A DNA stretch of 64,000 bases from Achromobacter sp. HZ34 (GTDB lineage Bacteria; Pseudomonadota; Gammaproteobacteria; Burkholderiales; Burkholderiaceae_B). The translations under genes were made by a program, and so were the position numbers. Location: assembly GCF_002209485.1 (NCBI RefSeq), contig NZ_NJIX01000002.1:806001-870000 (forward strand), in the 5' to 3' direction. Position 1 is the stretch's first letter, and each line of letters starts with the position of its first letter. A model generated the notes under the pieces. That model worked only from the letters and a program-made list of their open reading frames with translations, ran no database searches and was not told the origin of the DNA. Shown piece by piece: positions 8,305-16,387 of the stretch.

Positions 8305-8994
8305 ATGAATCTGGGCGGGTTATCGGCCAAGGCCGTTTTACTGAAGGTGGCGTCTCTGCGCCGGCCGGCGCGCGTCGCCAGCCTGGGCATGGTGCTGCTG
8401 CTATCCGCGTGTGGCTTTCACATGCGCGGTGAAACGCCGCTGCCGTTCGACACTTTCTACCTCGGACTGGGCGACAACACCCGCTTCGGCGCCGAAGTGA
8501 AGCGCGCCATCGTGGCGGCCTCGCCGAATACGCGCCTGGTCAGCAGTCCCAAGGAGGCGGAAGCGCAACTGCAACAGGTCGCCAACGTCCGCGGACAGCG
8601 CGAGGTATCGCTGAACTCGCAGGGCCGGGTGGAAGAATACGAACTGAGCCTGCGCTTCACCTTCCGCGTCATCGATGCCAAGGGCCGCGCCATCATCCCC
8701 GACACCACGCTGGAAACCTTCCGCGAGATGCCGTATGACGACACGGTGGTGCAGGCCAAGGAAGGCCAGGCCGAGCAGCTGTTCCGCAGCATGCAGACCA
8801 GCCTGGTCAGCCGGCTGATGCGCCGCCTGACCTCGGACGACGTGCGCGCCACCGTGGCCCGCCTGGAGCAGTCCAAGCCGGGTGATGAGGAAGGGCCGAT
8901 CTACAGCACCACCCCACCGCAGCCGCCGGCCAACCAGCCGACGCGCTCGCCGGGCCTGATCAACGGTCCGTCCTCGCCCAACGACTACGACTGA
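8305..8994 (+). CDS. lptE: LPS-assembly lipoprotein LptE
   Basis: A 229-residue outer-membrane lipoprotein that plugs the LptD barrel and helps insert lipopolysaccharide into the outer leaflet. A signal peptide ends in the lipobox LLSAC with Cys36 followed by GFHMRGETPLPF, the classic LptE mature N-terminus. The body (YELSLRFTFRVIDAKG; EMPYDDTVVQAKEGQAEQLFRSMQ) matches the family. The C-terminal 50 residues are Pro/Ser-rich and probably disordered. A TTG codon two codons upstream is an alternative start. It follows leuS after a 124-base gap and precedes holA by 11 bases, so lptE and holA are likely co-translated. Confidence 0.93.
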   Translation: MNLGGLSAKAVLLKVASLRRPARVASLGMVLLLSACGFHMRGETPLPFDTFYLGLGDNTRFGAEVKRAIVAASPNTRLVSSPKEAEAQLQQVANVRGQREVSLNSQGRVEEYELSLRFTFRVIDAKGRAIIPDTTLETFREMPYDDTVVQAKEGQAEQLFRSMQTSLVSRLMRRLTSDDVRATVARLEQSKPGDEEGPIYSTTPPQPPANQPTRSPGLINGPSSPNDYD

Positions 8995-9005
8995 GCGCCT
9001 TGAGC

Positions 9006-10064
9006 ATGGCGCAGATGCTGGACGCCGATCGCTTCCCCGACTACCTGCAACGCGCGGGTAATCGGCTGGCGCCCCTGTACACCATCAGCGGCGATGAGCC
9101 CCTGCTGGTCATCGAGGCCATGGACGCCCTGCGCGCCGCGGCGCGCGCGGCCGGTTTCGTCGATCGCACGACGATGGTCATGGACGCCCGCAGCGACTGG
9201 AGCGCGGTCATGGCCGCTACCCAGAGCGTGTCGCTGTTCGGCGACCGCAACCTGCTGGAACTGAAGATACCGACAGGAAAACCCGGCAAGACGGGGGCGG
9301 ATACGCTGGTCAAGTTAGCCGAACAGGCACAGGCCCAGACCGACCCGGACACCGTGCTGGTGCTGGGCCTGCCGCGCCTGGACAAGGCCACCCGCGAAAG
9401 CCGCTGGGCCCTGGCGCTGGCAGCGGCCGGTGTCTCGGTGGACGTCGGCACGATAGACCGCAATCGCCTGCCCGCCTGGATCGGCGCCCGCCTGGCGCGC
9501 CAGAAGCAACAGACGGACAATGCCACGCTGCAGTGGATGGCCGACAAAGTGGAAGGCAATCTGCTGGCGGCGCACCAGGAAATCCTGAAGCTGGGCCTGT
9601 TGTATCCCGAAGGCGCGCTGGCCGCCGAGGATGTCGAGCGTGCCGTGCTGAATGTGGCCCGCTACGACGTGTTCGGCCTGCGCGACGCCATGCTGGCGGG
9701 CGATGTCGGCCGCACGGTCCGCATGCTGGACGGCTTGCGCGCCGAAGGCGAGGCCTTGCCCCTGGTGTTGTGGGCCGTGGGCGAGGAAATCCGCATTCTG
9801 GCGCGGGTTGCCGAAATCCGCGCCAATGGCGGCGACACCGGCGGCGCGATGCGCCGCCTGCGCATCTTCGGCGCCCACGAAAAACTGGCCTTGCAGGCAT
9901 TGGGCCGGGTGCCCGCGCGCGCCTGGCCGGCCGCCGTGCAACACGCGCATGAAGTGGACCGCATCATCAAGGGCCTGTCCGTGCCCGGCCGCCTGGCCGA
10001 TCCCTGGGAAGAAATGACCCGCCTGGCGCTGCGCGTAGCCGCCGCCGGCCGGCGCGGCGCCTGA
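9006..10064 (+). CDS. holA: DNA polymerase III delta subunit
   Basis: A 352-residue clamp-loader subunit that opens the beta sliding clamp. The N-terminal domain starts LAPLYTISGDEPLLVIEAMDALR, the beta-opening face of the family, followed by the FLxxK-type ATPase-like fold without a functional Walker A. The middle and C-terminal helices (VEGNLLAAHQEILKLGLL; PLVLWAVGEEIRILARVAE) are diagnostic of HolA. The ATG at 9006 is chosen; a TTG at 9000 in the same frame is possible. It is the third gene of the leuS-lptE-holA cluster. Confidence 0.93.
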   Translation: MAQMLDADRFPDYLQRAGNRLAPLYTISGDEPLLVIEAMDALRAAARAAGFVDRTTMVMDARSDWSAVMAATQSVSLFGDRNLLELKIPTGKPGKTGADTLVKLAEQAQAQTDPDTVLVLGLPRLDKATRESRWALALAAAGVSVDVGTIDRNRLPAWIGARLARQKQQTDNATLQWMADKVEGNLLAAHQEILKLGLLYPEGALAAEDVERAVLNVARYDVFGLRDAMLAGDVGRTVRMLDGLRAEGEALPLVLWAVGEEIRILARVAEIRANGGDTGGAMRRLRIFGAHEKLALQALGRVPARAWPAAVQHAHEVDRIIKGLSVPGRLADPWEEMTRLALRVAAAGRRGA

Positions 10065-10127
10065 GCGGATACAGATACACTTACGCTTTCCGCAAGTATT
10101 ACGGGCGCCACGCGCGCCCCGCCTGCC

Positions 10128-11393
10128 ATGTCGACGCAAACCGTAGAACAAGCCATGCTCACCCTGGGCGAAAACGCCCGCCAGGCCTCGCGCGAACTGA
10201 TGCGCGCGCCGGGCTCGGCCAAGACCCGGGCCCTGCTGGCGATGGCCGACGCCATCGCGGCGCGGCGCCCGGCCTTGCGCGAAGCCAATCGCCAGGACGT
10301 CGAGGCCGCGCGCGCGAATGCCCTGGATGCGGCCATGCTGGACCGCCTGACGCTGTCCGAACGCAGCCTGGATCTCATGATCGAAGGCCTGCGCCAGGTC
10401 GCCGCCCTGCCCGACCCGGTCGGCAGCCTGGGCCCGACGACGGTACGTCCCAACGGCATGCGCGTGGCGCAGATGCGCGTACCGCTGGGCGTCATCGGCA
10501 TCATCTACGAATCGCGTCCCAACGTCACCATCGACGCCGCCGCGCTCTGTCTGAAGTCCGGCAACGCCGCCATCCTGCGCGGTGGCAGCGAAGCGCTGCG
10601 ATCCAACCTGGCGCTGGCCGAAGTCGTGCGCGACGGCCTGCGCGCCGCGGATCTGCCCCAGCACGCGGTGCAGGTGGTCGAGACCACCGACCGTGCCGCG
10701 GTCGGTAAGCTGATCACCATGACCGAGCACATCGATGTCATCGTGCCGCGTGGCGGCAAGGGCCTGATCGCCCGCATGGCGGCGGAAGCGCGGGTGCCCC
10801 TGATCAAGCATCTGGACGGCAATTGCCACGTCTATATCGACGCGGCGGCGGACCCGGAAAAAGCCCATGGCATCGCTTTCAACGCCAAGACGTATCGCTA
10901 CGGCGTATGCGGCTCGATGGAAACGCTGCTGGTCAACGCCGCGGTGGCGGTCTCCATCCTGCCCAAGCTGGCCGCCGCTCTGCTGGCGCACGGCGTCGAA
11001 CTGCGCGGCTGTGCCCGCACGCGGGAACTGGTGCCGCAGGCCCTGCCCGCCACCGACGAGGATTGGGCCACGGAATACCTGGGTCCCATCCTGGCCGTGC
11101 GGGTCGTCGACACGCTGGACGACGCTATCTCGCACATCGCGCGTTGGGGCTCGGGACACACCGACGCCATCGTCACCGAAGACCTGGGCGCGGCGCAGCG
11201 GTTCCAGCGGGAAGTGGACTCCGCTTCGGTCTACGTCAATCTGCCCACGGTTTTCGCGGACGGCTATGAATATGGCCTGGGCTCGGAGATCGGCATCTCC
11301 ACCAACCGGCTGCATGCACGCGGCCCGGTGGGACTGGAGGGCTTGACCACGTATAAATGGGTGCTGACCGGCGACGGCCAATTACGCGGTTGA
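10128..11393 (+). CDS. proA: Gamma-glutamyl phosphate reductase
   Basis: A 421-residue enzyme of the aldehyde dehydrogenase superfamily that reduces gamma-glutamyl phosphate to glutamate semialdehyde with NADPH in proline synthesis. Key segments are the NADPH-binding [17 protein letters not shown] motif (residues 118-134) and the catalytic cysteine Cys261 in [15 protein letters not shown]. The C-terminal [27 protein letters not shown] block is highly characteristic. The partner kinase proB is not in the window; the gene follows holA by 63 bases. Confidence 0.96.
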   Translation: MSTQTVEQAMLTLGENARQASRELMRAPGSAKTRALLAMADAIAARRPALREANRQDVEAARANALDAAMLDRLTLSERSLDLMIEGLRQVAALPDPVGSLGPTTVRPNGMRVAQMRVPLGVIGIIYESRPNVTIDAAALCLKSGNAAILRGGSEALRSNLALAEVVRDGLRAADLPQHAVQVVETTDRAAVGKLITMTEHIDVIVPRGGKGLIARMAAEARVPLIKHLDGNCHVYIDAAADPEKAHGIAFNAKTYRYGVCGSMETLLVNAAVAVSILPKLAAALLAHGVELRGCARTRELVPQALPATDEDWATEYLGPILAVRVVDTLDDAISHIARWGSGHTDAIVTEDLGAAQRFQREVDSASVYVNLPTVFADGYEYGLGSEIGISTNRLHARGPVGLEGLTTYKWVLTGDGQLRG

Positions 11394-11447
11394 GCGGGCG
11401 GGTTCGGCCCTTCTAACGCCACCCCTGCGCCTCTGCCCTTGATCCAC

Positions 11448-11512
11448 TCGTTTCAAAGCCTCGTTTCAAAGCCCCGTTTTAGGGCCCCGTTTTAGGGCCC
11501 CGTTCCACAGCC
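11448..11512 (+). repeat. Five 13-bp tandem repeats between proA and hemJ
   Basis: Five exact-period units: TCGTTTCAAAGCC twice, CCGTTTTAGGGCC twice, CCGTTCCACAGCC once. The pairs are identical within themselves, which points to recent stepwise duplication. The array ends 28 bases before the next start codon. Confidence 0.75.
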
Positions 11513-11540
11513 CCTTCATCTGCCCTTACTGAGGACCGCC

Positions 11541-11978
11541 ATGCCCTGGATTGCCATGCCCTGGATCAAGACGCTGCACATCGTATTCGTGGCGGCGTGG
11601 TTCGCGGGGCTGTTCTACCTGCCGCGCATCTACGTCAACCTGGCCAGCCAGAAAGAACCGGCAGTACAGGCCGTACTGCTGGGCATGGCGCGCCGCCTCT
11701 ACCGTTTCACGACGATACTGGCCGTGGTGGCGTTGGTCTGTGGCTTGCTGCTTTATGTCGGCTACCGCATCGGCATGGGCCCCGGCAATGGCTGGATGCA
11801 CGCCAAGCTGTTCTGCGTGCTGCTGATCATCGGCTACCATCATGCCTGTGGCGTCATGCTGCGCAAATTCGAACAGGGCCGTAATACGCGCTCGCACAAG
11901 TTTTACCGCTGGTTCAACGAAATCCCGGTCCTGTTCCTGTTCATCGTCGTCGCCCTGGTGGTCGTCAAGCCATTCTGA
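11541..11978 (+). CDS. hemJ: HemJ-type protoporphyrinogen IX oxidase (CopD-like membrane protein)
   Basis: A 145-residue membrane protein with four predicted helices. The sequence follows the HemJ/UPF0093 pattern: a conserved His in the first helix (IKTLHIVFVAAWFAGLFYLPR), the MARRLYRF loop, a WMHAKLF helix start and the ending RWFNEIPVLFLF to VVVKPF. HemJ oxidises protoporphyrinogen IX to protoporphyrin IX late in haem synthesis; the family overlaps with CopD in databases, so the assignment is by motif only. A GAGGA ribosome-binding site fixes the start at 11541, although the first five codons are duplicated and a second ATG occurs at 11556. Confidence 0.75.
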   Translation: MPWIAMPWIKTLHIVFVAAWFAGLFYLPRIYVNLASQKEPAVQAVLLGMARRLYRFTTILAVVALVCGLLLYVGYRIGMGPGNGWMHAKLFCVLLIIGYHHACGVMLRKFEQGRNTRSHKFYRWFNEIPVLFLFIVVALVVVKPF

Positions 11979-12011
11979 CGTTCGCCTCTCTCACTCTGCT
12001 TTCCCCCTGCC

Positions 12012-13820
12012 ATGACCGCCGACGATCCGGACCGCCCCCGCAAGACTCTTTCCGTCAAGAAATCGCCCCGCCCGGCTGAAGCCAGCGACGCGGGTGGTCC
12101 ACCGCGCAAGCGCAGCGGCGCCCGCGCCCGCGCGGCTGCCCAGGTCGAGCGATCGCGCGACCAGCAGGAAAGATCGGCGGCGGCCGAAGAACGTGAAATC
12201 GTCCAGGACGCCGACGCCCGAGTCAGCTATGTCCGTAGCGACAGCCAGGACTATCGTGGCGAGCGTAGCGGCGGTTATGACGCTGGTGATCGCGGCGAAC
12301 GTCGCAGCGGTCACGGCGCCGGTGATCGTGGCGAACGTCGCAGCGGTTACGGCGCCGGTGATCGTGGCGAACGTCGCGAGGCCAATCGTGACGGCGGCGA
12401 ACGTGCGCCCCGTGCCCGCCAGGCTGCCGATGACCGTCACGGCGACCACGCCGCGCGCGGTGGCGACCGCAACCGTGCCGAGACGCCCGACGAGGGCGCT
12501 TACACCGGCCGGGTCGGGCGCCACGACGACGGCCGTTACGGCGATGCCGACTACGGCCGCAGAGTCCGTGAACGCCATGAGCCACGCCGTCACGAACGCT
12601 ACGATCGCAACGAGATCTACACGGTCTTCACCCCCTGCCCCCAAGGCATCGAGGAAGCATTGACCGCGGAACTGCAGGCCCTGGGCTTCGATGACGCTGA
12701 AGCCGGCCGCGCGGGCGCCCGTTTCAGCACGGACTGGCAAGGCATCCAGCGCGCCAATCTGTATTCGCGCCTGGCCACGCGCGTGCTGGTGCAAGTGGCC
12801 CACGGCCCCGTGCAGCACGAAGACGACCTGATGGAGCTGGCCTACAACACGCCTTGGGAACGCTGGTTCGGCGCGGAACACTCGCTGCGAGTCGACACCT
12901 CGGCGATCAAGAGTCCCATGCGCAGCCTGCAATTCTGCAATCTGCGGGTCAAGGACGGCATTTGCGACCGCCTCACGGACCGTGAAGGCGCAAGGCCCGA
13001 CATCGATACCGTGCGTCCCGACGCCCGCGTGTTCTCCTTCCTTACGCAAGACACCGCCACGCTTTACCTTGACACCTCCGGCGAATCGCTGTTCAAGCGT
13101 GGCTGGCGCCTGGACAAGGGCGAGGCCCCGCTACGTGAAAACCTGGCGGCCGGCATGCTGGCCCTGGCGGGTTGGGATCCCTCCGAGCCCTTGCTCGATC
13201 CCTTTTGCGGCAGCGGCACCATACTCATCGAAGCAGCCTGGATTGCGCTGGGGGTGCCCCCCGGCATCGCCCGTCCCTTCGGTTTCGAGCGCATGCGCGA
13301 CTTCGACAGCCGGCGCTGGCGCGACCTGAAGGACGATGCGCGCGCCCATATCCGGCCGCAACTGGAAACGCCGCTGTATGGTTGCGACCTGAATCCGGAC
13401 GCCATCGCCTTCGCGCGCAACAATGCCGAGCGTGCGTGGCTGACCGAAGACACCATCCAGTTCGAAGTGGCCGATGCCCGCAGCTTGGAGGCCCCGGCCA
13501 AGTCAGGCTGGATCGTGACCAATCCACCTTATGGCGAGCGTTTGGAAGCGGGTGCCGAAGCGGATCTGTGGCGCGACTGGGCCAGTTGCCTGAAGAAGCA
13601 GTTCGGCGGCTGGCAACTGCATGTGATTTCCAGCGACATGACCTTGCCGCAGCAGCTGCGCCTGAAGCCGGCGCGCCGCACGCCACTCTACAACGGCGCC
13701 CTCGATTGCCGCCTGTTCAGCTTCGAACTGGTCGAAGCCGGCTACCGCGACACCGACCGTGCGCAACGGCGCACGCAGGATCCGAAGCCTGCTGAAGACG
13801 ACGATCAAGGCGAAGACTGA
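12012..13820 (+). CDS. THUMP-domain class I rRNA methyltransferase, RlmL type, with repeat-rich N-terminus
   Basis: A 602-residue protein in two parts. Residues 1 to about 195 are disordered and rich in Arg, Gly, Asp and Glu, with 12-residue repeats GDRGERRSGHGA and GDRGERRSGYGA (residues 92-123). Residues 196 onward are the conserved enzyme: a THUMP-type RNA-binding region, the AdoMet-binding LLDPFCGSGTILIEAA motif and the catalytic NPPYGERL. This is the RlmL (23S rRNA m2G2445) half of the E. coli RlmKL fusion; the RlmK half is absent. It follows hemJ closely. The basic repetitive tail is unlike the short N-terminus of most relatives and may contact RNA or ribosomal precursors. Confidence 0.88.
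   Translation: MTADDPDRPRKTLSVKKSPRPAEASDAGGPPRKRSGARARAAAQVERSRDQQERSAAAEEREIVQDADARVSYVRSDSQDYRGERSGGYDAGDRGERRSGHGAGDRGERRSGYGAGDRGERREANRDGGERAPRARQAADDRHGDHAARGGDRNRAETPDEGAYTGRVGRHDDGRYGDADYGRRVRERHEPRRHERYDRNEIYTVFTPCPQGIEEALTAELQALGFDDAEAGRAGARFSTDWQGIQRANLYSRLATRVLVQVAHGPVQHEDDLMELAYNTPWERWFGAEHSLRVDTSAIKSPMRSLQFCNLRVKDGICDRLTDREGARPDIDTVRPDARVFSFLTQDTATLYLDTSGESLFKRGWRLDKGEAPLRENLAAGMLALAGWDPSEPLLDPFCGSGTILIEAAWIALGVPPGIARPFGFERMRDFDSRRWRDLKDDARAHIRPQLETPLYGCDLNPDAIAFARNNAERAWLTEDTIQFEVADARSLEAPAKSGWIVTNPPYGERLEAGAEADLWRDWASCLKKQFGGWQLHVISSDMTLPQQLRLKPARRTPLYNGALDCRLFSFELVEAGYRDTDRAQRRTQDPKPAEDDDQGED
12285..12380 (+). repeat. 36-bp in-frame repeats inside the methyltransferase gene
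   Basis: Units at 12285-12320 and 12321-12356 are nearly identical, and a partial third runs 12357-12380. A decayed copy precedes them. They encode the repeated GDRGERRSG peptide. The close DNA identity suggests length variation by slippage or recombination. Confidence 0.8.
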
Positions 13821-13839
13821 ACCAGCCCGCACGGCCCCC

Positions 13840-14094
13840 GGCGACAACTTCTGCCAGGGGCCGATAGCCCCGGAAGGTAGATGATGGGGATCCCCCATCA
13901 CCTGAAGATCCATTTCCCCTCGCGCGCCGAAGACAACTTCGGCCGCAGGGGCGATAGCCCAAGAAGGGGGCGATGGGGGCTCCCCCCATCATTTAAAAAC
14001 CCATTCTTCCTTGCGCATCGGCGACAACTTCGACCGCAAGGGCGATAGCCCAAGAAGGGGGGCGATGGGGGTTCCCCCATCATTTAAAAATTCT
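13840..14094. repeat. Three ~90-bp tandem repeats with hairpins between convergent genes
   Basis: Unit 1 is 13840-13928, unit 2 13929-14019 and a shorter unit 3 14020-14094. Each begins GACAACTTC, contains a GATAGCCC segment, then a GATGGGG/CCCCATC hairpin (13883-13899, 13972-13990, 14064-14081), and units 2 and 3 continue with CATCATTTAAAAA. The array fills the gap between the convergent methyltransferase and pxpC genes, so it could act as a two-way terminator. No long open frame with coding character is seen. Confidence 0.8.
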
Positions 14095-15132
14095 TTATTC
14101 CTGTGCGTCAGCCGCGCCGCCGCCCTGAGGCGTCGCGGGCACGGCCATCGCCGCCCGCACCTGCTCACGCAGGGCAGCCAATTCGTCAACACGTGCCAGA
14201 TAAAGCGCCTGCGCTTCCTCCATCTCGACGATGGCAAACCGCAACGCCGCGCCCGGCAGCGACTGGGCCAGCAGCGGCAGATCGACACTGGCCACATAAG
14301 CGATCTTGGGATAACCGCCCGCGCTTTGCCGATCCGCCATCAGCACGATGGGATTGCCATCCGGCGGCACCTGCACCGTCCCGAAAGCAGTCGCCTCCGA
14401 AATCATCTCCAGCGGCTGCGTCAGCTTCAGCACTTCGCCCCGCATGCGGTAGCCCATGCGATCCGACTGCGTATCCACCGTGAACGGCGTGGACACAAAA
14501 GCTTCGCGCGCCGCTTCCGTGAACGCCTGCCACTGCGGCCCCCGCATCGCACGCACCACCTCCGGCGCCTCGGTGGTCCCGCGCGCAGGCAGGTCGAACA
14601 CCGCCGCCGACACGAACGGCGTACCGCACTGCACCAGCAGGCGCCTGGCCTTGGGATAGCCGGTATCCGCCGCCCGTAGCGGCAGGCGGTCGCCCCTGGC
14701 CAGCGCCCGGCCGGCAAAGCCGCCAAAATTCCCGCGCGTAAAGGTGCTGGTGCTGCCCATCACGGGCTCGACGTCGAAGCCGCCTCGCACCGCCAGGTAC
14801 AGCCGCGCCCCCCGCCGGCATTCACCGAACGTAAGCGTCACGCCACGGCGTAACAGCACCGGTTCATTCAAGGGCAGCAGCACACCGTCCGCGCTCGCCC
14901 GCATATCCGCGCCACACAGGGCGATCAGGCGTTCGTCCTGGAACTGCAGCGTCGGACCGGTCAGGGTGCATTCCAGCGTGGCTTCGGTCTCGTCGTTGCC
15001 GACCAGGATGTTGGCCACCCGGTGCGACCATTCATCCATGACGCCGTTGACCGGCACGCCATAGCGTTGATAACCATAACGTCCCAGGTCCTGCAGCTGG
15101 GTCAACGCCCCGGGTTTGAGTACTCGTATCAT
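14095..15132 (-). CDS. pxpC: 5-oxoprolinase subunit C
   Basis: A 345-residue protein of the KipA/biotin-dependent carboxyltransferase family. With PxpA and PxpB it hydrolyses 5-oxoproline (pyroglutamate) to glutamate at the cost of ATP. Family markers are the N-terminal MIRVLKPGALTQLQDLGRYGYQRYGVP, then NDETEATLECTLTGPTL, and the MADRQSAGGYPKIAYVASVDLP block. Some relatives are fused as urea amidolyase parts, but the length here fits the stand-alone subunit. It overlaps pxpB by 4 bases. The pxpA subunit is not adjacent. Confidence 0.9.
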   Translation of the reverse strand: MIRVLKPGALTQLQDLGRYGYQRYGVPVNGVMDEWSHRVANILVGNDETEATLECTLTGPTLQFQDERLIALCGADMRASADGVLLPLNEPVLLRRGVTLTFGECRRGARLYLAVRGGFDVEPVMGSTSTFTRGNFGGFAGRALARGDRLPLRAADTGYPKARRLLVQCGTPFVSAAVFDLPARGTTEAPEVVRAMRGPQWQAFTEAAREAFVSTPFTVDTQSDRMGYRMRGEVLKLTQPLEMISEATAFGTVQVPPDGNPIVLMADRQSAGGYPKIAYVASVDLPLLAQSLPGAALRFAIVEMEEAQALYLARVDELAALREQVRAAMAVPATPQGGGAADAQE

Positions 15133-15869
15133 GAGCGCGCCTCGTACAGACGATCGAATTCGGCGGGCGTCACCGGGACGAAACGCAGGCGGTCACCCAG
15201 CTGCAGGCGCACCGGCGGGTCCTGCTTCAGGTCGAACAGATTCCAGGGGGTGCGCCCGATCAGGTTCCAGCCACCGGGCATGGCCAGTTGATAGATGGTG
15301 GCCAGGTTGTTGGCAATGGCCACGGATCCCGCCGGCACCTGCGTGCGCGGCGTCTGCCGCCGCGGCAGCGACAGGCGCTCGTCCAGGCCGCCAGCAAAGG
15401 GATTACCGGGCGCGAAATAGAACGTGTAGACCACCAGGGGCGATTCGCCATGCAGGCGTATCACGTCGTCCGTGCTCAAGTTGCAGCGCTGCGCAACTTC
15501 GTCCAGGTCGGGACCGTATTCGCCGCCGTAGCAGCACGGTATCTCCACGGTGCGCCCACCCAGTTCTACGTCAGGGACGCCGCGGGCCAACACGTCCTGC
15601 ACCTTACCCAGCAACTGGTCGAAGGGCGTGGCCGTGGAGCCGCTGCCGGCGTAGGCCTCCGGCTGATAATGCAGTGCCACCGTGGTGAAGGAAGGCACCA
15701 CATCGACCACCCCAGGCAAAGGATGATCCAGCAGCCAGGCGGTAAAGGACAACACGGTGCGATTGACTTCCGCGCTCACGCGATCGCCGAAGGCGACCAG
15801 CAGGCACCGGTCACCGACCGGTTCGATGCGCCAGGACGAATTGGCGATAGCGTCTGGACTTGAGTTCAT
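15129..15869 (-). CDS. pxpB: 5-oxoprolinase subunit B
   Basis: A 246-residue KipI-family protein, the partner of PxpC in ATP-dependent pyroglutamate hydrolysis. Recognised by the N-terminal GDRCLLVAFGDRVSAEVNR, the central VEIPCCYGGEYGPDLDEVA motif, and the C-terminal AMPGGWNLIGRTPWNLFD block. Both motifs are typical of allophanate hydrolase subunit 1-like domains. Its stop overlaps the pxpC start (ATGA), so the two are translationally coupled. It is the first gene of the two-gene operon. Confidence 0.9.
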   Translation of the reverse strand: MNSSPDAIANSSWRIEPVGDRCLLVAFGDRVSAEVNRTVLSFTAWLLDHPLPGVVDVVPSFTTVALHYQPEAYAGSGSTATPFDQLLGKVQDVLARGVPDVELGGRTVEIPCCYGGEYGPDLDEVAQRCNLSTDDVIRLHGESPLVVYTFYFAPGNPFAGGLDERLSLPRRQTPRTQVPAGSVAIANNLATIYQLAMPGGWNLIGRTPWNLFDLKQDPPVRLQLGDRLRFVPVTPAEFDRLYEARS

Positions 15870-15980
15870 GCCGATGATTCTACGATGCGTCCCCGCTATG
15901 CGCGGCAGTAGCGGTGCCTGGAACCCCGGCGAAGGGAGCGGCGCAACATAAACTGTTGTAAATGTGCCGCTTGCATAGTC

Positions 15981-16012
15981 TAGGGTTAACCCCTACAATC
16001 CGGGTTATCCCG
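15981..16012 (+). promoter_or_regulatory. Two GGGTTAWCCC sites upstream of the small gene
   Basis: GGGTTAACCC (15983-15992, perfect palindrome, inside TAGGGTTAACCCCTA) and GGGTTATCCC (16002-16011) are spaced 19 bases start to start, roughly two helical turns. They lie about 75-100 bases before the start of the short gene at 16085 and could be an operator or part of its promoter. Confidence 0.4.
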
Positions 16013-16084
16013 TAGTCAAGCACGGAATATTGTCTGAAGAAACAGGGAACGACGTGCTTGGCGGTGCTACTCAGAGATACTATC

Positions 16085-16264
16085 GTGATTGACCACAACA
16101 CTATGCTTTTGACCGACGAACTGGAACGTCAATTGATGCGCCAGGCAATCGAAGAACAATTCCGTCCCCGTCCGCTGCGCGCGCTGGGTAAGCTGCTGAG
16201 CAAGATGGTTCACACCGTCCGCTCGCCGGCCCAGCGTCACACCGGCGAAACCGCTAACGCCTAA
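16085..16264 (+). CDS. Small basic protein of unknown function
   Basis: I do not recognise this protein. From a GTG at 16085, preceded by an AGAGAT ribosome-binding site, it would be 59 residues; from the ATG at 16103 it would be 53 residues, with a weaker site. It is hydrophilic and helix-prone: LTDELERQLMRQAIEEQFRP, then a basic stretch RPLRALGKLLSKMVHTVRSP. No membrane segment or cysteine is present. It stands alone, with repeated GGGTTAWCCC motifs upstream and two intrinsic terminators in tandem downstream, which suggests a strongly expressed single-gene transcript. It could alternatively be a small RNA with a chance frame, though the amino-acid composition looks protein-like. Confidence 0.55.
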   Translation: MIDHNTMLLTDELERQLMRQAIEEQFRPRPLRALGKLLSKMVHTVRSPAQRHTGETANA

Positions 16265-16317
16265 ACTAAGAACTTAGCCAGAACACCACGGCGTCAGCAT
16301 CTGTACCGATCCCCTTG

Positions 16318-16338
16318 GGGGCTGCAAAGCCCCTTTTT
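16318..16338 (+). terminator. First of two tandem terminators
   Basis: Stem GGGGCT/AGCCCC with a GCAA loop followed by TTTTT, 53 bases after the small-gene stop. Confidence 0.7.
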
Positions 16339-16341
16339 AAG

Positions 16342-16369
16342 CCCGTCACCTAGTGACGGGTTTTTTTTT
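16342..16369 (+). terminator. Second tandem terminator
   Basis: Perfect 8-bp stem CCCGTCAC/GTGACGGG, 3-base loop, then nine T residues. A very strong intrinsic terminator; it isolates the small gene from the RDD gene 18 bases further on. Confidence 0.9.
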
Positions 16370-16387
16370 GCCCCACATAATGCGCGG

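Noticed and set aside
11448-11512. CRISPR array
   Set aside because: Repeats are 13 bp, adjoin without spacers, and no cas genes are present. The same holds for the other short arrays.
13840-14094. Short protein genes in the repeat block
   Set aside because: Minus-strand frames here give repeated GGSPHRPLLGLSP-type peptides that only mirror the DNA repeat; there is no sensible start or neighbour.
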